NCBI GenBank assembly: GCA_021464415.1
Contig: JAKCWG010000850.1
Location: 62,001-126,000, forward strand
DNA: 64,000 bases
Direction of reading: 5' to 3'
Origin: Lonicera japonica
Taxonomy: Eukaryota > Streptophyta > Magnoliopsida > Dipsacales > Caprifoliaceae
Shown here: positions 34,863 through 46,095 of the stretch, piece after piece
Position numbering within the stretch: the first letter of the stretch is position 1
Layout of the letters: every line of letters begins with the position of its first letter
Position numbers and translations under genes: made by a program
Notes under the pieces: model-generated
Database searches by the model: none
What the model was told of the DNA's origin: nothing
The model's input: the letters and a program-made list of their open reading frames with translations, nothing else

Positions 34863-37800
34863 TCAACGCTGAGGAGAAGGGGGAGGATCCATCATACGCG
34901 GCCGCTTCGCTTCCGTCTCTCCCGCACCCTCTGCTGGACTCTCCAAGACTGTACGACCCTCGCCATGAGGAGAAGGACCAAGCCGGGAAGTACGCCTCGA
35001 CTGCTGAACCGACTGGGACGGCGCCGCCAATCGAGACCGCGAGCGTGACGGATGATAGGTGGCAGTCGTATCGCCCGCCAGGCGCCTGCTGTACTGCCTC
35101 ATGTACTCCGTAGGGAAGGGAGCCGCAAACGTCAGCAGCCCGTACATGTTGAAGTAGCTCCTCAGCAACTCAGCTACCTCGCGAAGCAGAAATGAGCCCC
35201 TCTGTCAAAACCAAAATTACCAGTCAACAACATTCATAAACCCACACATGTACCATCTTTTTACAAGATAACATACCTCCTCGTCCGAGACATGCGCTAG
35301 GGCTCCCATTCGCTCATCGTCCACAGGTATATCGGGAATCCGGTAGCTCTTCGGTAGACCGAGATCTAGGTAGGGAATCTCCCGCGGGTACTCCGGAATC
35401 GAGTAGGATGTCGACGCCCCACCAGCTGTGACGGACCAGCTCCGCCAACGCCGCCCACCGGGGGTGTGTCCTCCCCGGTATCCTCACCCACCTCGGGCTC
35501 AGGCGCCACTGCTTTCCCCTTCCCCTTGTCACCAGCCTCGCCCGCCGGAGCCTGGCCTATACCTGCCTCCGCCTGCAACTGCGCCTCCCTCTCCCCTAAC
35601 TCTCAGAAAACTATACCGCGGGCCGCACCTGATGATGGAGTCGACATCGAATACGGCCTCAAACCCACCGACCCGGCACCAGGCGAACCAACAGGCGTGC
35701 GCAGCAACGGTGAGAAAGATACATGCTGGGCCCAATCCATATCTCCTGGCGCAAATACAAGGGACGATTCCGACATCGACCCGCGACCCTCTGGCATCTG
35801 CGCCGCCTCCAACATCTATCTAATGTCCTCCGACGACAGCTGAGGTGTCCTCCCTGCCATCGCCGGTGGAATGGGCGGCCTCGATATGGGACTACGACCT
35901 CCCAATGGACTCCTCCCGCCCCTCGTGGCCCTACCTCGTCCGGGCGAGACCGCAGCAGTCTGCCCCTCGACCCTTCTTCCTCCTGACCCAACCGGGGGTG
36001 ACCAGCCGTTGCCTCCTCCCAAAGGCACCTCCTCCGACCCCCCTTTGTCCTCCTCCTCCTCCTCCTCCACATGTTGCGGCTCCTCGTCCCTCTCTCCATG
36101 CGGATCCTCATCGTCCGAATCCGCAATCCCCTTAGCCCTCCGGTTCGGCGCAGGGTCAGACTGATGTGGGACCCGCTGTGAGATGTACAGCTGCCCCCGG
36201 ATGAACAACGGATCTCCCCCGATAGCAGCGTACCTCGCGTATATCACTCTACCGCACACGCCCCCCATCTCCCTCATCAGATAGCGTTGCGCGAATGTCC
36301 CATACTCCCCCTCCACCAGCAAACCCTCCATCGGGATGCCTCCCAAGAACGAAGCTCGCTCCTCTCCAGATACTGTGCCCAGCCGTCTCATCGCCGCTGG
36401 AGGCCAGGCCGGAACCCTAAATCCTAGCCCAGGAGTATACTGCCGCACCACGCGCTCTCCCAGGTAGAAGGCCGCACCATACTCGTGCAAAAATAGCCGC
36501 CGCCAACGCATCTGCATACCCCCACTGCTGCGCTACGTATGTGGGCCATGGGCTCCACTGTACCTGCCACATTGAACATATACGCTAATAAATAACTTAA
36601 CTTTCTTTTTCAACATATAATTTAAAATCTCAGTTAAGTCAATCTCATACACGATCTAGCTGGAGGCCTGAGACGTCGCCCGCACTGACATCCGGGGTCA
36701 GATACCGATACAACCCAACTATGTTCCCGCTGTAGTACCGCCTGAAGAGCGGGAACTCATCTGCGAAGGTCGGGTGCAAATGGATATGACCAATACCCTG
36801 GTGGGTATGCGCAATAAACCACATCTGTCACAAATTATCACAATTAATAAAATCGTCAAATTTTATTTAATAATCACACGCTTTTCTCATAAAAAGATAA
36901 TTGAGATTTAATTTTAGTAATTACCTCCCAAAGCGTGACCAGTCCGCGATGGTTGAGCTCCATATGCCGGCACACCAAGTCCATTGACTCGTACAGCACC
37001 GCCAGCACGTATCCTCCCCAGGCGAATGCGTATAGCTGATTGAAGAACCGCAAGTAAGGCAGCCACCATAGCCGTAGGTTGTCGCCGCCCCGCGCATAGA
37101 AGAAGTCGTGTATCAATAGCAGTATGAAGCACCGAGATAGCCGTCGGACCTCCTGTCGCGTCATCGGTCCATCCCCAAACCTCTCGCTCTCCGCCTCGAT
37201 GTGATGAACCATCGCAGTGTGGGGTATCCCGTCTGCCACGATCCGACTCGGCCTCCAACCTAGTGCCACACCCATCCCATCTAGAGTAACACGCAAATGG
37301 GGGTTGGGCGCTAGAGCCTCCCCTCCAAATGGCAGTCCCGTCAGCACGAACACGTCCTCCGGGGTCAGCGTCATCTCGCCCCAACTCCAATGGAAGGTGT
37401 GCGTCGTGTCCCACCATCTCTCCCCCAGTACTGTCGGCAGACTCACTGATCGCTGAAACTCTCCACCCGGCAGCACCTCGATGAATCGTCCGAACGGGGT
37501 CGCGCTCAAATAGGCCCTCACCAGCGGAGGTAGCTGATCTCGTAGCTCGGGTGCGGCACGTGTGATACCGCGGCAACGTCCAATCCTCTGACACAATCAC
37601 ATGTTTTAAAATTTAGAACTCACTATTTTATACTGGATAATATAGATTTTAAGTAAACTATGTTAAGTATGTCGATTATGGCAAGTAATTATTAAATTTA
37701 TCATATTTCATGCATATCATGGCATTGCATATTTCAAAACATCATATAACATAAAAATCAGAGCATACCCTAGTACGGCGGCGGATCTCGTGTGCCGCAG

Positions 37801-38075
37801 GCTCCATCAGTAGCCACTCCCGTCCCTCTCCCGGCGAGATCGAGGGCACGTCACGATACATCGCTCGCTGCAACGACCCGTCCGCCCCCCAGTGGGCTCT
37901 CCCAAGCCACCCCCTCCCAATCGTCATGGTGTCTCGCACATACTAGTCGTCCGTCCATCATCGCTGTGATATAATCCATCTCATCACCAGGGAGTAGCTC
38001 CGGCGCCTCCCCGCCCTCCGGTGGGCCCCCCATCATCATGAACACGAAAACCGATAGTAGCCTCGCAAACGGCAT
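34863..38075 (-). pseudogene. Antisense plant mobile domain (PMD) gene with four introns, decayed
   Basis: Five exons fit on the minus strand: 38075-37769, 37587-36925, 36824-36651, 36563-35277 and 35201-34863, with GT donors and AG acceptors at every junction and phase 0 throughout. Exon 2 carries the PMD signature (a WWDTTHTFHWSWGEMTLTPE stretch, then DVFVLTGLPFGGE). Exon 3 reads HTHQGIGHIHLHPTFADEFP. Exon 4 has ERVVRQY (counterpart of the RQFG motif), then an acidic and Gly/Pro-rich tail. Exon 5 has a LLRSYFNMYGLLTFAAPFP stretch and a basic end. Breaks: TAG at 35816 and TGA at 35603, and frame changes between 37800 and 38000, near 36500 and near 35430. Some of these may be unrecognised introns. 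Role inferred from the family (PMD proteins, linked to silencing of genes and transposons); no catalytic motif is seen. It opposes gag-pol, so its introns survive reverse transcription. Confidence 0.75.
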
Positions 38076-38186
38076 CACTCACTTTGTATAAGACACTCGC
38101 TAAAAACTTTTTGAAACTTGGATAGTTGTATGCTAGAAAGAGAAGTTGCAAGAAGAAGTGGTGAGGAATGAGTCAAACAGGCCACT

Positions 38187-38335
38187 ATTTATAAGAAATA
38201 GGAGCCAGCCGTACGGCTGGCCCCCAACCGTACGGTTGGCTCCTAGCCGTACGGCTGGGGGGTCAAACCCTGCGGCTACCCCTAACCGCATGGCCCTAGC
38301 CGCACCCCCTGCGGCTCCCTCGTGCGGCTACCCTC
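38187..38335 (-). promoter_or_regulatory. Promoter of the PMD gene
   Basis: Minus strand TATAAATA at 38194-38187, directly preceded by CCAGCCGTACGGCTGG (38205-38220, perfect palindrome), CCAACCGTACGGTTGG (38224-38239, perfect) and CTAGCCGTACGGCTGG (38243-38258), then a GC-rich tail of GCGGCTACCCC-like words to 38335. The first copy differs from the canonical one by paired changes in both arms that keep the palindrome. ATG lies about 110 bp downstream of the TATA box. Confidence 0.75.
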
Positions 38336-39059
38336 ATTTTTGGCCAAAAAAAAAAAAAATTAATTATAGAGGAATCTGTGAAGGAACCAAAGTTCTGAAC
38401 CAATCTTTCCCAACACAAGAAGACCAAGACTCACACACAAGCACGGAATGACTGATCAAAGCCCAAAGTTCGACATTCCAAGGACTGTGGAGGAACTGAA
38501 GTTCAAAAGGATAGATCTATTGTCCGGAAGGCTCGAATCTGATTTATAAACAGGAAAGGTGTAAAAGGGGAATCGGGTACTAGAAAAAAATTGAAAGAGT
38601 AGAAAAGGGTAAAATCCCGTTGGTCCAAGAGAGGAAAAAGTGAGGAAAAATAAAATAAAAATGAGGGAAATCGACAGGGAGAGCCACACTAAGAGTGACA
38701 GCTGTGCCAAAAGGTGGAGGGCTACATCTTAGGTGAGTAAGGCTCCTATCTTGGAAAAAGCCAAGAAAGAAAAGGCAAAGTAAAAACCGAAAGCCAAAAA
38801 ATGAGAAGGCCGGATAATTAAAAGAGGGAGCAATAAGGGTATCGAAAAACAAAAAACGATACAGGACCAACATTTTCCTTGTAGAAAAAATCAGAGGGTA
38901 GCCTGAGGATGATTGAGAAATCCAAGCGAAATTCTATCCCCATGACCAAAGAGAGGAAGGCTGAGGGTAGAGAGATGTCAGATCCCAAATTCATGCACAA
39001 CGGTTCGAATGTTTTAGGAAAAGTTGATTCAAAATTCCGATTCCCGATAAACGCCAAAG
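38336..39059 (+). other. 3' non-coding region of Tat element 2
   Basis: A-tract at 38348, then 38555-38740 homologous to 12245-12430 of Tat element 1. Purine-rich on the plus strand. No gene. Confidence 0.55.
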
Positions 39060-39910
39060 GGAATTTTTCGAATTCCTCTGAGTTAGGAATTCTTCGCATT
39101 CCCCACGATGGGAATTTCTCCGAAATCCCTTTCCCCACGATGGGAAATAACACTTATCGCACGTTCCCCAAGAAGGGAATTTTTCGAATTCCTCTGAGTT
39201 AGGAATTCTTCGCATTCCCCACGATGGGAATTTCTCCGAAACCCCTTTCCCCACGAAGGGAAATAACGACTCCACGTGTTCCCCACGAAGGGAATTTTTT
39301 GAATTCCTCTGAGTTAGGAATTCGTCGCATTCCCCACGATGGGAATTTCTCCGAAACCCCTTTCCCCACGAAGGGAAATAACGACTCCACGTGTTCCCCA
39401 CGAAGGGAATTTTTCGAATTCCTCTGAGTTAGGAATTCTTCGCATTCCCCACGATGGGAATTTCTCCGAAAACCCTTTCCCCACGAAGGGAAATAACGAC
39501 TCCACGTTTTCCCCACGAAGGGAATTTTTTCGAATTCCTCTGAGTTAGGAATTCTTCGCATTCCCCACGATGGAAATTTCTCCGAAACCCCTTTCCCCAC
39601 GAAGGGAAATAACGACTCCACGTGTTCCCCACGAAGGGAATTTTTCGAATTCCTCTGAGTTAGGAATTCTTCGCATTCCCCACGATGGGAATTTCTTCCG
39701 ATCCCCTTTCCCGACGAAGGGAAATAACCTTTACCGCCTATTCCCCAAGAAGGGAATTTTTCCTGGATTCCTCAAAATTAGGAATTCTTCGCATTCCCCA
39801 CGATGGGAATTTTCTCCGATCCCCTTTCCCCACGAAGGGAAATAACCTTTACCGTGCATTCCCAACGAAGGGAATAACTCTATCCCCACACTCCCCACGA
39901 TGGGAGTTTT
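39060..39910. repeat. Hairpin minisatellite, seven units of 115-118 bp
   Basis: CGCATTCCCCACGATGGGAA-type landmark at about 39095, 39211, 39326, 39441, 39557, 39672 and 39790. One unit contains three TTCCC-N6-GGGAA inverted repeats and one GAATTCCT...AGGAATTC inverted repeat, and four copies contain CCACGTGT, a G-box core. Units are highly similar in the centre and diverge at the right edge. Frames crossing it change register between units and are not genes. Confidence 0.93.
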
Positions 39911-40313
39911 CAAATTTTCTCAAAAGATATTAATTTCTTCTCACGCTGGATCCCCACAAAGGGATACATCTGAAACCAAGAAACACTTTTTCACTCTTCC
40001 CTAAGAAATAGGAAATCTTTGAAGCACTTTTTCGATACGATCGTTTGGACCCAGTGAATTATCAAAACTCCTCACGAAAAGTCACTATACACTGAGGGTG
40101 GTGTGACACTGAGGGTAACATACCGCTGAGGGTGGACTGGGTAAAAGATTGATGTATCGTGTCGCCCGGCCACAAAGGAAAGGGACGTTCGTGAATTACA
40201 TCGCCTTGAAGCACAACGAGATGCATAAGCCAGAAAGGGTATATTCTGATTCAATTATCATCTCGTTGAGTTTCGCCCGAGAATCATGAATCGTTGTCTT
40301 CTTATCGTCCCAG
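39911..40313 (+). other. Pre-LTR segment, polypurine tract deleted
   Basis: Contains three GAGGGT(A/G) words (ACTGAGGGTGG, ACTGAGGGTAA, GCTGAGGGTGG) and a CTTATCGTCCCAG end that matches 14442-14455 just before the polypurine tract of Tat element 1. The sequence then jumps straight into the middle of the LTR at 40314, so polypurine tract and LTR start are gone. Confidence 0.65.
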
Positions 40314-41270
40314 CACGCCCTGCGGCTACCTCCTGCGGTTGGCCTCTTTTGGAGCGTTTTTTGGCGAGATTTGTGCTATAAATAGGACCTTTGGGCTCTC
40401 ACTTTAGGCATCAACACTGAATAGTGTTTCTAGTAAGTTGAGATTCTGTCAAAATTATTAGAAAGGTTTTCTTGAGGAAATTTCTAGAGAGAGAAAGTTA
40501 GTCTTAGAGAGAGAAAGTTTTGGAGAATAAAAGTTAGTGAGAGAAAGCTTTAGAGAGAGAAAATCTAGAGAGAGAAAATCTTAGAGAAAGAAGGAAGTAA
40601 GTAAGGATTAATCAAGGCAAGTAATCTTTCTTCGTCAGGCGCATCAGGTATATTCTCTACAACCCTCCTTAATTTCAATACTGCATTTAAATTCCTTTTT
40701 AATACAGAAAATTAGGTAACTTGCAAAGAAGTCCACTGCTTTCAAAATAAATCCTTTCTAGGTTTTACGAGAAATTTAAAATCCGTTTTGACACGTTTTC
40801 AAAACAAAACAAAAAATACAAAAAAAAAACAGTTTCCAAAGAAAAGAACTACGAGACTCTGATTTCATTCTACGAATGAATACGTAGGCGCTCGCAAAGC
40901 TCGAGTCTGATTTCAAAATATTGTTTTAAACTAAATTTATCCGGAAAGGACTATCCTGAAAACAATTCGAACTACTTGCAAGATATCTAAAATAAGAATT
41001 AGATACATGATCCATTAAGAGACCGAAAAGGCGAATTGGGTGCCTAACACCTTCCCAATTCGTAACGTAGTTCCCGAACCCTAGCAAAGTCAATTTTCAA
41101 AATAAATCTCTGGTTTCAAACGTATGAAAGATAGTTCATTTTCGAATTGTCCTTCGTACGATCTTTTGTTTGTTTTCTTGTAAAACAAACTGGCGACTCT
41201 ACAAAATACGTTTTCAAAGAAAACCGAGAACGAGGATGCCTCTCGGGTCGTGCGGCTCCGGATTCTCACA
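40314..41270 (+). repeat. 3' LTR of Tat element 2, first 310 bp missing
   Basis: 957 bp aligned with the 5' LTR from about 23650 to its end. I count about 11 substitutions plus one 15-bp insertion. It retains TATAAATAG (40377) and U5 but lacks most of U3 and the TGTGAACACC terminus. The 3' edge and target duplication are intact. Confidence 0.9.
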
Positions 41271-42355
41271 ATAACTACACACACAACCTTCCTATCAGTG
41301 TTACTAAGTTATCAAGGGGTCATTATTGTAGATGTATCAAAAGCTCCCTATATCCATTTTGGGCTTAGTTAATAATTGTATATGGTTGTTAAGAGCTTAA
41401 GGTTATATAACCTTAGTTTGTGGAAAGAATTATATGTATGTATTATGATATTGATGTAGATATTATACAAGTGCCTTTATTCTTTTAATATCATTACTTT
41501 GATGGGAAAATTATCAATTTAGAAACAATAGGTGTTTTTAGTAAACCATTAACACTCTCTCTTTAGAGTTGTTCAAGTATTGCGTGGATGTAGTTAAGTA
41601 ATGGTAATGTTTCATGGCACTCATATAATAGTTGCATTCTGAATCAAGGTGGGTCTTTTGGCTATACCCTACACCATCTAAGTGGTCCACGGGGGCACCC
41701 AGCCTTGGCGGCTACATACCCTAGCCTTAGGGGCTTAGATCCGGATCGCAGTGCATTGTCGAGTAAAATCCTAGATGTTAGATGTTGGACACAAGGTGAA
41801 CGGTTGAATGAGATCAGTGCCTACATCTGTTTTATGACTATACTTTTCTTATACTCTTTCTTAATATGATATACTTCCTTATTTTGGCTTATCGTATTTT
41901 GGTAATGTATATACCTTGTTAGTACGATTAAAAATATTTTGGTAGTACTTTTGGATACATGTTTTCTCCTATTTTCAGGGATGGGGTGACACTTGGTACG
42001 CATTGCATGAAAAATGATTTTCATTGCATAAATATATATATATATGTAGAAGATCATAAAGATTTATAGAGATGGCATTCATGGTTTAGAACTTATTTTG
42101 TATACGAAACCCTTATAGTTCCCACTGAGCTTGTGTTTGGCTCACTCCCATTTTTCAACAGTTTTATAGGTACTTCTTTGGGGCGATGCGAGTATGGATT
42201 AGAACCTCTGTTAACCATAAATGGATGTAGTCGTCTGAGGATGAATTGTAACTTAGGATTATATATATATTTATTACCATTAGTACAGTTTGTATTATTA
42301 AATTGTGGTCATTTATTTTCATTTGAGTTGTAAAGGCCTTTTATTAAACTTGGGA

Positions 42356-43429
42356 TGTAACACCCGTGTTCATATTAGTGTTAAGTATGTTGTATTAGCT
42401 TCTTCACACTAATGTGAGTGATCATTTGATGATTCGGATGGTCCGAATCGATTTTGGTTTGTAAATCATGAGTTTCTACGCGATTTCCTTGTTTTTAGCC
42501 AACTTTGGATTCTCGTAACTTTCGCATCTTTTATCCGATTTGACTACCGTTTGTTCTTACTTCTAGATTTCATACCATTCTACAACTTTTGTGTTTTATC
42601 GGAAGTCCAATTCGCACTCCTCGTTGATCAAAATAGGGCCCGAAGTAGGTCCATCGCTAAATTCTGGTCATTCCCGGTAGCGCTTTGGCAGAGCGCTGTC
42701 TTCGGTGAATTTATGAAAACAATCTATCCAAAATTTGGGAAAACTTCCTCATAGAAAGTTGTAGAGCTTTGAAATACCTTTCCGTGGACATAAGGAATGT
42801 CTCAATCGGAGTTCCGAGTCAAAAGTTATGGCCGAAACAAAAACATTGCATCAGAGCACCATTATGGGCTTTTTGAATACCGGTCCGGCAGCGGGCCAAT
42901 GTCGGTTTTGGTCATTTTTAAGCATTCTTTTGACCCCTTTTTGCCACAAATTCGACCCAAACACTCCTAAACATCCCTAGAGAGCTCTAGGGAGAGAGAT
43001 AGAAGGAGATTTCTACGCACCTAACCTCTTAATTCAAGGATAAAATCTTTAAACCATCCAAATCTTGCTCTCCTTCCCTATTCATCATCTCCTACCTTGT
43101 TGTCCACCATAGGAGCTCTAGCTTGAGCATTGGATACGGGAACGGGGGTTCATATATCATTAGTTCGAGGATCATGCCACGCTAAAAGCGTGGGGACGCG
43201 AGAACTTTAAGATTTCAACGAATGGAGCTTCGGATATGGATTGATTTCTATGGTTAAGGTATGAGAAGTATTTCGTATGCATTCCGTAAGCTCTAGAGCT
43301 ATTCTTTGATATCCGTATCTTTGTGTTCATCTTTTATTGCTTATTCATTGGCTCTGTGATGTGTTTGGCTGGATTGCTTTAGTGATTGATTGGTACATGT
43401 TTGAGTATACCTACTGGGGATTTGCCAAC
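42356..43429 (+). repeat. 5' LTR of element 4, left part
   Basis: Begins TGTAACACCCGTGTTCATAT and matches 57811-58980. It stops at TGCCAAC, where element 3 is inserted; 43425-43429 (CCAAC) is the target duplication. No gene. Confidence 0.85.
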
Positions 43430-45767
43430 TGTAACATCCCATGTTTTAATTACATTTGATTTAGCTCATTTTTTTTAGTTTAACACTAAATTCCTTATTA
43501 TTTTAAGCTCGAACACTTTCTTAAAATTTTTGGGAGATCCAAAAATTTACTTCGTCGCTTCTATAGTTTCCTATTATATATTTAAGAATATTCTGAAAAG
43601 TTTCGTCACTATCGGAATTGAAACGAGTATTAATGTGGCAATTTTTATCGAACCCAAAATTTTTGGTTATCGGTTGATTTTCAGTCAACTTTAGTCACTC
43701 ATAACTTCTTCAATTTTTATCCAAATCCTACTCCGTGAACTACTGTAGTTTCATCATATTCCCCCCCTACAACTTTTGTGTTTTGACCAAAATCTAATTC
43801 ACCCTCCTTGTTGGCCAAAACTGAGCTCGAAGTCATGCGATTGAAAAAAAAAACTGCAATATCAGATTTCTGTTGCATTTCGGCACAGCACTGACTTTGA
43901 TCAAATTCTGGTATTAATGTGTCCAGAATTTGGTGAAATGTCCTTCAGTAAAGTTGTAGAACTTTGAATTACCTTTCCGTTGATATAAAGTTAATCCCGA
44001 TCGGAGTTCCGAGCAAGGAGTTACGACCAAATTACTAGCAGTAACCCCATAGCCCGTTTTTAACGCCCAGTTTTCGTTTTTAATCTTTTTAAACCCATTT
44101 CTCCACCATTGCAGCTCAGTTTCGAGGGTGAGAGACCTCAGGTCTTTTCTAGAGAGAGAGAGGGTGATTCTTGGTGGATTATTGGAGATCTATAGCTTAA
44201 AACTCAAGCTTCTCATCCGAAAGTGCAGAATCTTCATCTTCTTCGCGCTCTTATCTCATTTCCAGGCTTGCATGTGCGTAGTGGAGGGTCTCTAGAGCTC
44301 AGCTAGGCCATAAAGCTCTGTCCTTCTAGTTATTCAGGTGGGAACTTCCCCTTCATCTTTCATTTCTTGGATGTATGGATTGTTAGATTGATAGTTTAGC
44401 CATTTCGGTACCAAGAACACCCCTTTTTCTCTGCATGTGTTAGAATAAACTGATTTTATTTAGATCTGAGCTTACATATGAACTTTTATAATGCTATTAG
44501 TGCTGTGTATGATGGTGAATCATCATGCATGTTTGTATTTTCGGGTAAATCATGGAAATTAGTACCGAAATGGCTAGAAATTAAGCCTTGTTTGTCTAAA
44601 AATCTCTAAACTCCAAAGCTTGATCAAATTTCCATAATTTAAAATGATTTTATATGTGTTATAAAATCTGCCATTGGACATACATGGGTGGTTCTATGTC
44701 ACTCTATTGAGACCATCACTTTGAACTCATACTATGCCTAACTAATTGTGAATATGAGATTTTCCTTGCATAGAATGTGTATGTTGTATGTTAGAATTGT
44801 ACTTTATAATTAAAATTCTATATTTTCCAGAAATATGATGAAGAAATGTTGGACTTCAAATATCAGATTTTAGCTTATACCAAGATTTGTTAATAGTTAT
44901 ACGTAGCTACGGTAACTACATATGCGAGATCATAATTGTAATGATGTAATTCTATTTTCTCATAAATTTTATGATAAGCTTGGAACTATCTTTGATAACA
45001 CTCGTGTTGCGCGTATATTATTGAGATTGTTGGAACCGGATCGGCACCGGTATAGAAATGCCTGAGTTATGATATTGCACAGACCCATGGGCAAGATGGG
45101 GTGCCGTTAAACCTGGTTACCAGTGCACAGGCCCACGATTTGAGGTGGGGTGCGTATGTGAGCATGTATTTCGTCTAGTATCGGTATTAGGTCGAGGAGA
45201 AGGAGGAGGTGGATGGACGTGTGTGCTATGATTAAGAGTGTGATGTATCGATCATAATTGGATTATAATGGTATACAATAATTGGTTTTCTTAATAAATT
45301 GATGACTACTGGGTAACATTATTAGCAGGCAATAATTGTATAATTTTTTTTTATGGATTTAGTTGTTATTTTAGTTATGTTGTGAGTTTGTAGTATTTTT
45401 AATATTTAGTTTGGGAACCTTGTATCATCTTTGGAAGTATGTATTATTATTGTGGAACTTGGTTGTATTTCATTCCTAGTCTTGGATGATTATGTTTGAA
45501 TCATTGTATTAGACCTCTTTCGTAACTTGGATTTCGGTTTGTAGTTGAACCTTGTTATGTATTTTGCCTGTTGGATTACTAAGGTTTGATTTTTATCAGA
45601 CGGTGTTGTATTCCATACCCTTTTGTTGTTAAGGTTTATTGAACAGGGTGGATTTCCTTGTATTTATGGATATTTCATGCCGAAATTTTGTTAGATTTTC
45701 CTTACTTTTCCGCTATTAATTTTATACAGCATCCGTTAACACCTGCTTATTTAGGCGGGTTGTTACA
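43430..45767 (+). repeat. 5' LTR of element 3
   Basis: 2,338 bp, TGTAACATCCC to GGTTGTTACA. Inside, 45020-45200 is a GC-richer block with CCGGATCGGCACCGG, analogous in position to the GC-rich blocks of the other gypsy LTRs. No gene. Confidence 0.93.
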
Positions 45768-45769
45768 GT

Positions 45770-45781
45770 TGGTATTAGAGG
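45770..45781 (+). promoter_or_regulatory. Primer binding site of element 3
   Basis: TGGTATTAGAGG three bases after the LTR, compared with TGGTATCAGAGC for initiator tRNA-Met. One internal C-to-T change and a terminal mismatch. Confidence 0.7.
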
Positions 45782-46095
45782 AGGTTTAATTTCCTTTCGA
45801 TCGGGGGATGGGTAGATAGGATCTTCTATTCCTTCAGCGCGTGACCGTATCAAGACGGGAAATCGGTGAAACTATTAGTAAGCACAAGTAACGGGTGAAT
45901 TAGACTATAATTGACTGAGAGCGCGACAGTCGATTATTTTATAAAGCATCTGTCTACTGTAGCTTATTAGAATCGAACTTGATGACCCAGAAAATTATCT
46001 ATCAACTTGCTTGACGTATTTTCTTGGCATTCCATTCTTCTCCGTTATGATTATTATTGTGGACTGAACTCTTTCCTTGTTTTTTTTTTTATAGA

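Larger units (their letters stand above)
23337..41270 (+). mobile_element. Tat element 2: 17.9-kb Ty3-gypsy (Tat/Ogre-type) retrotransposon with antisense genes
   Basis: Complete insertion with target duplication ATAAC (23332-23336 and 41271-41275). It has a 1,256-bp 5' LTR, a tRNA-Arg primer site, one long sense gag-pol frame with three TAG codons, two antisense PMD-type genes with their own promoters, a hairpin minisatellite and a 3' LTR that lacks its first 310 bp. Archaeal-type second RNase H, G-patch segments, the CxYH gag finger and the long 3' region all fit the Tat lineage of plant gypsy elements. The broken gag-pol and truncated 3' LTR make it non-functional today. Confidence 0.92.

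Noticed and set aside
39060..39910. CRISPR array
   Set aside because: Repeats are contiguous 115-bp units with internal hairpins and no unique spacers, in a plant retrotransposon.
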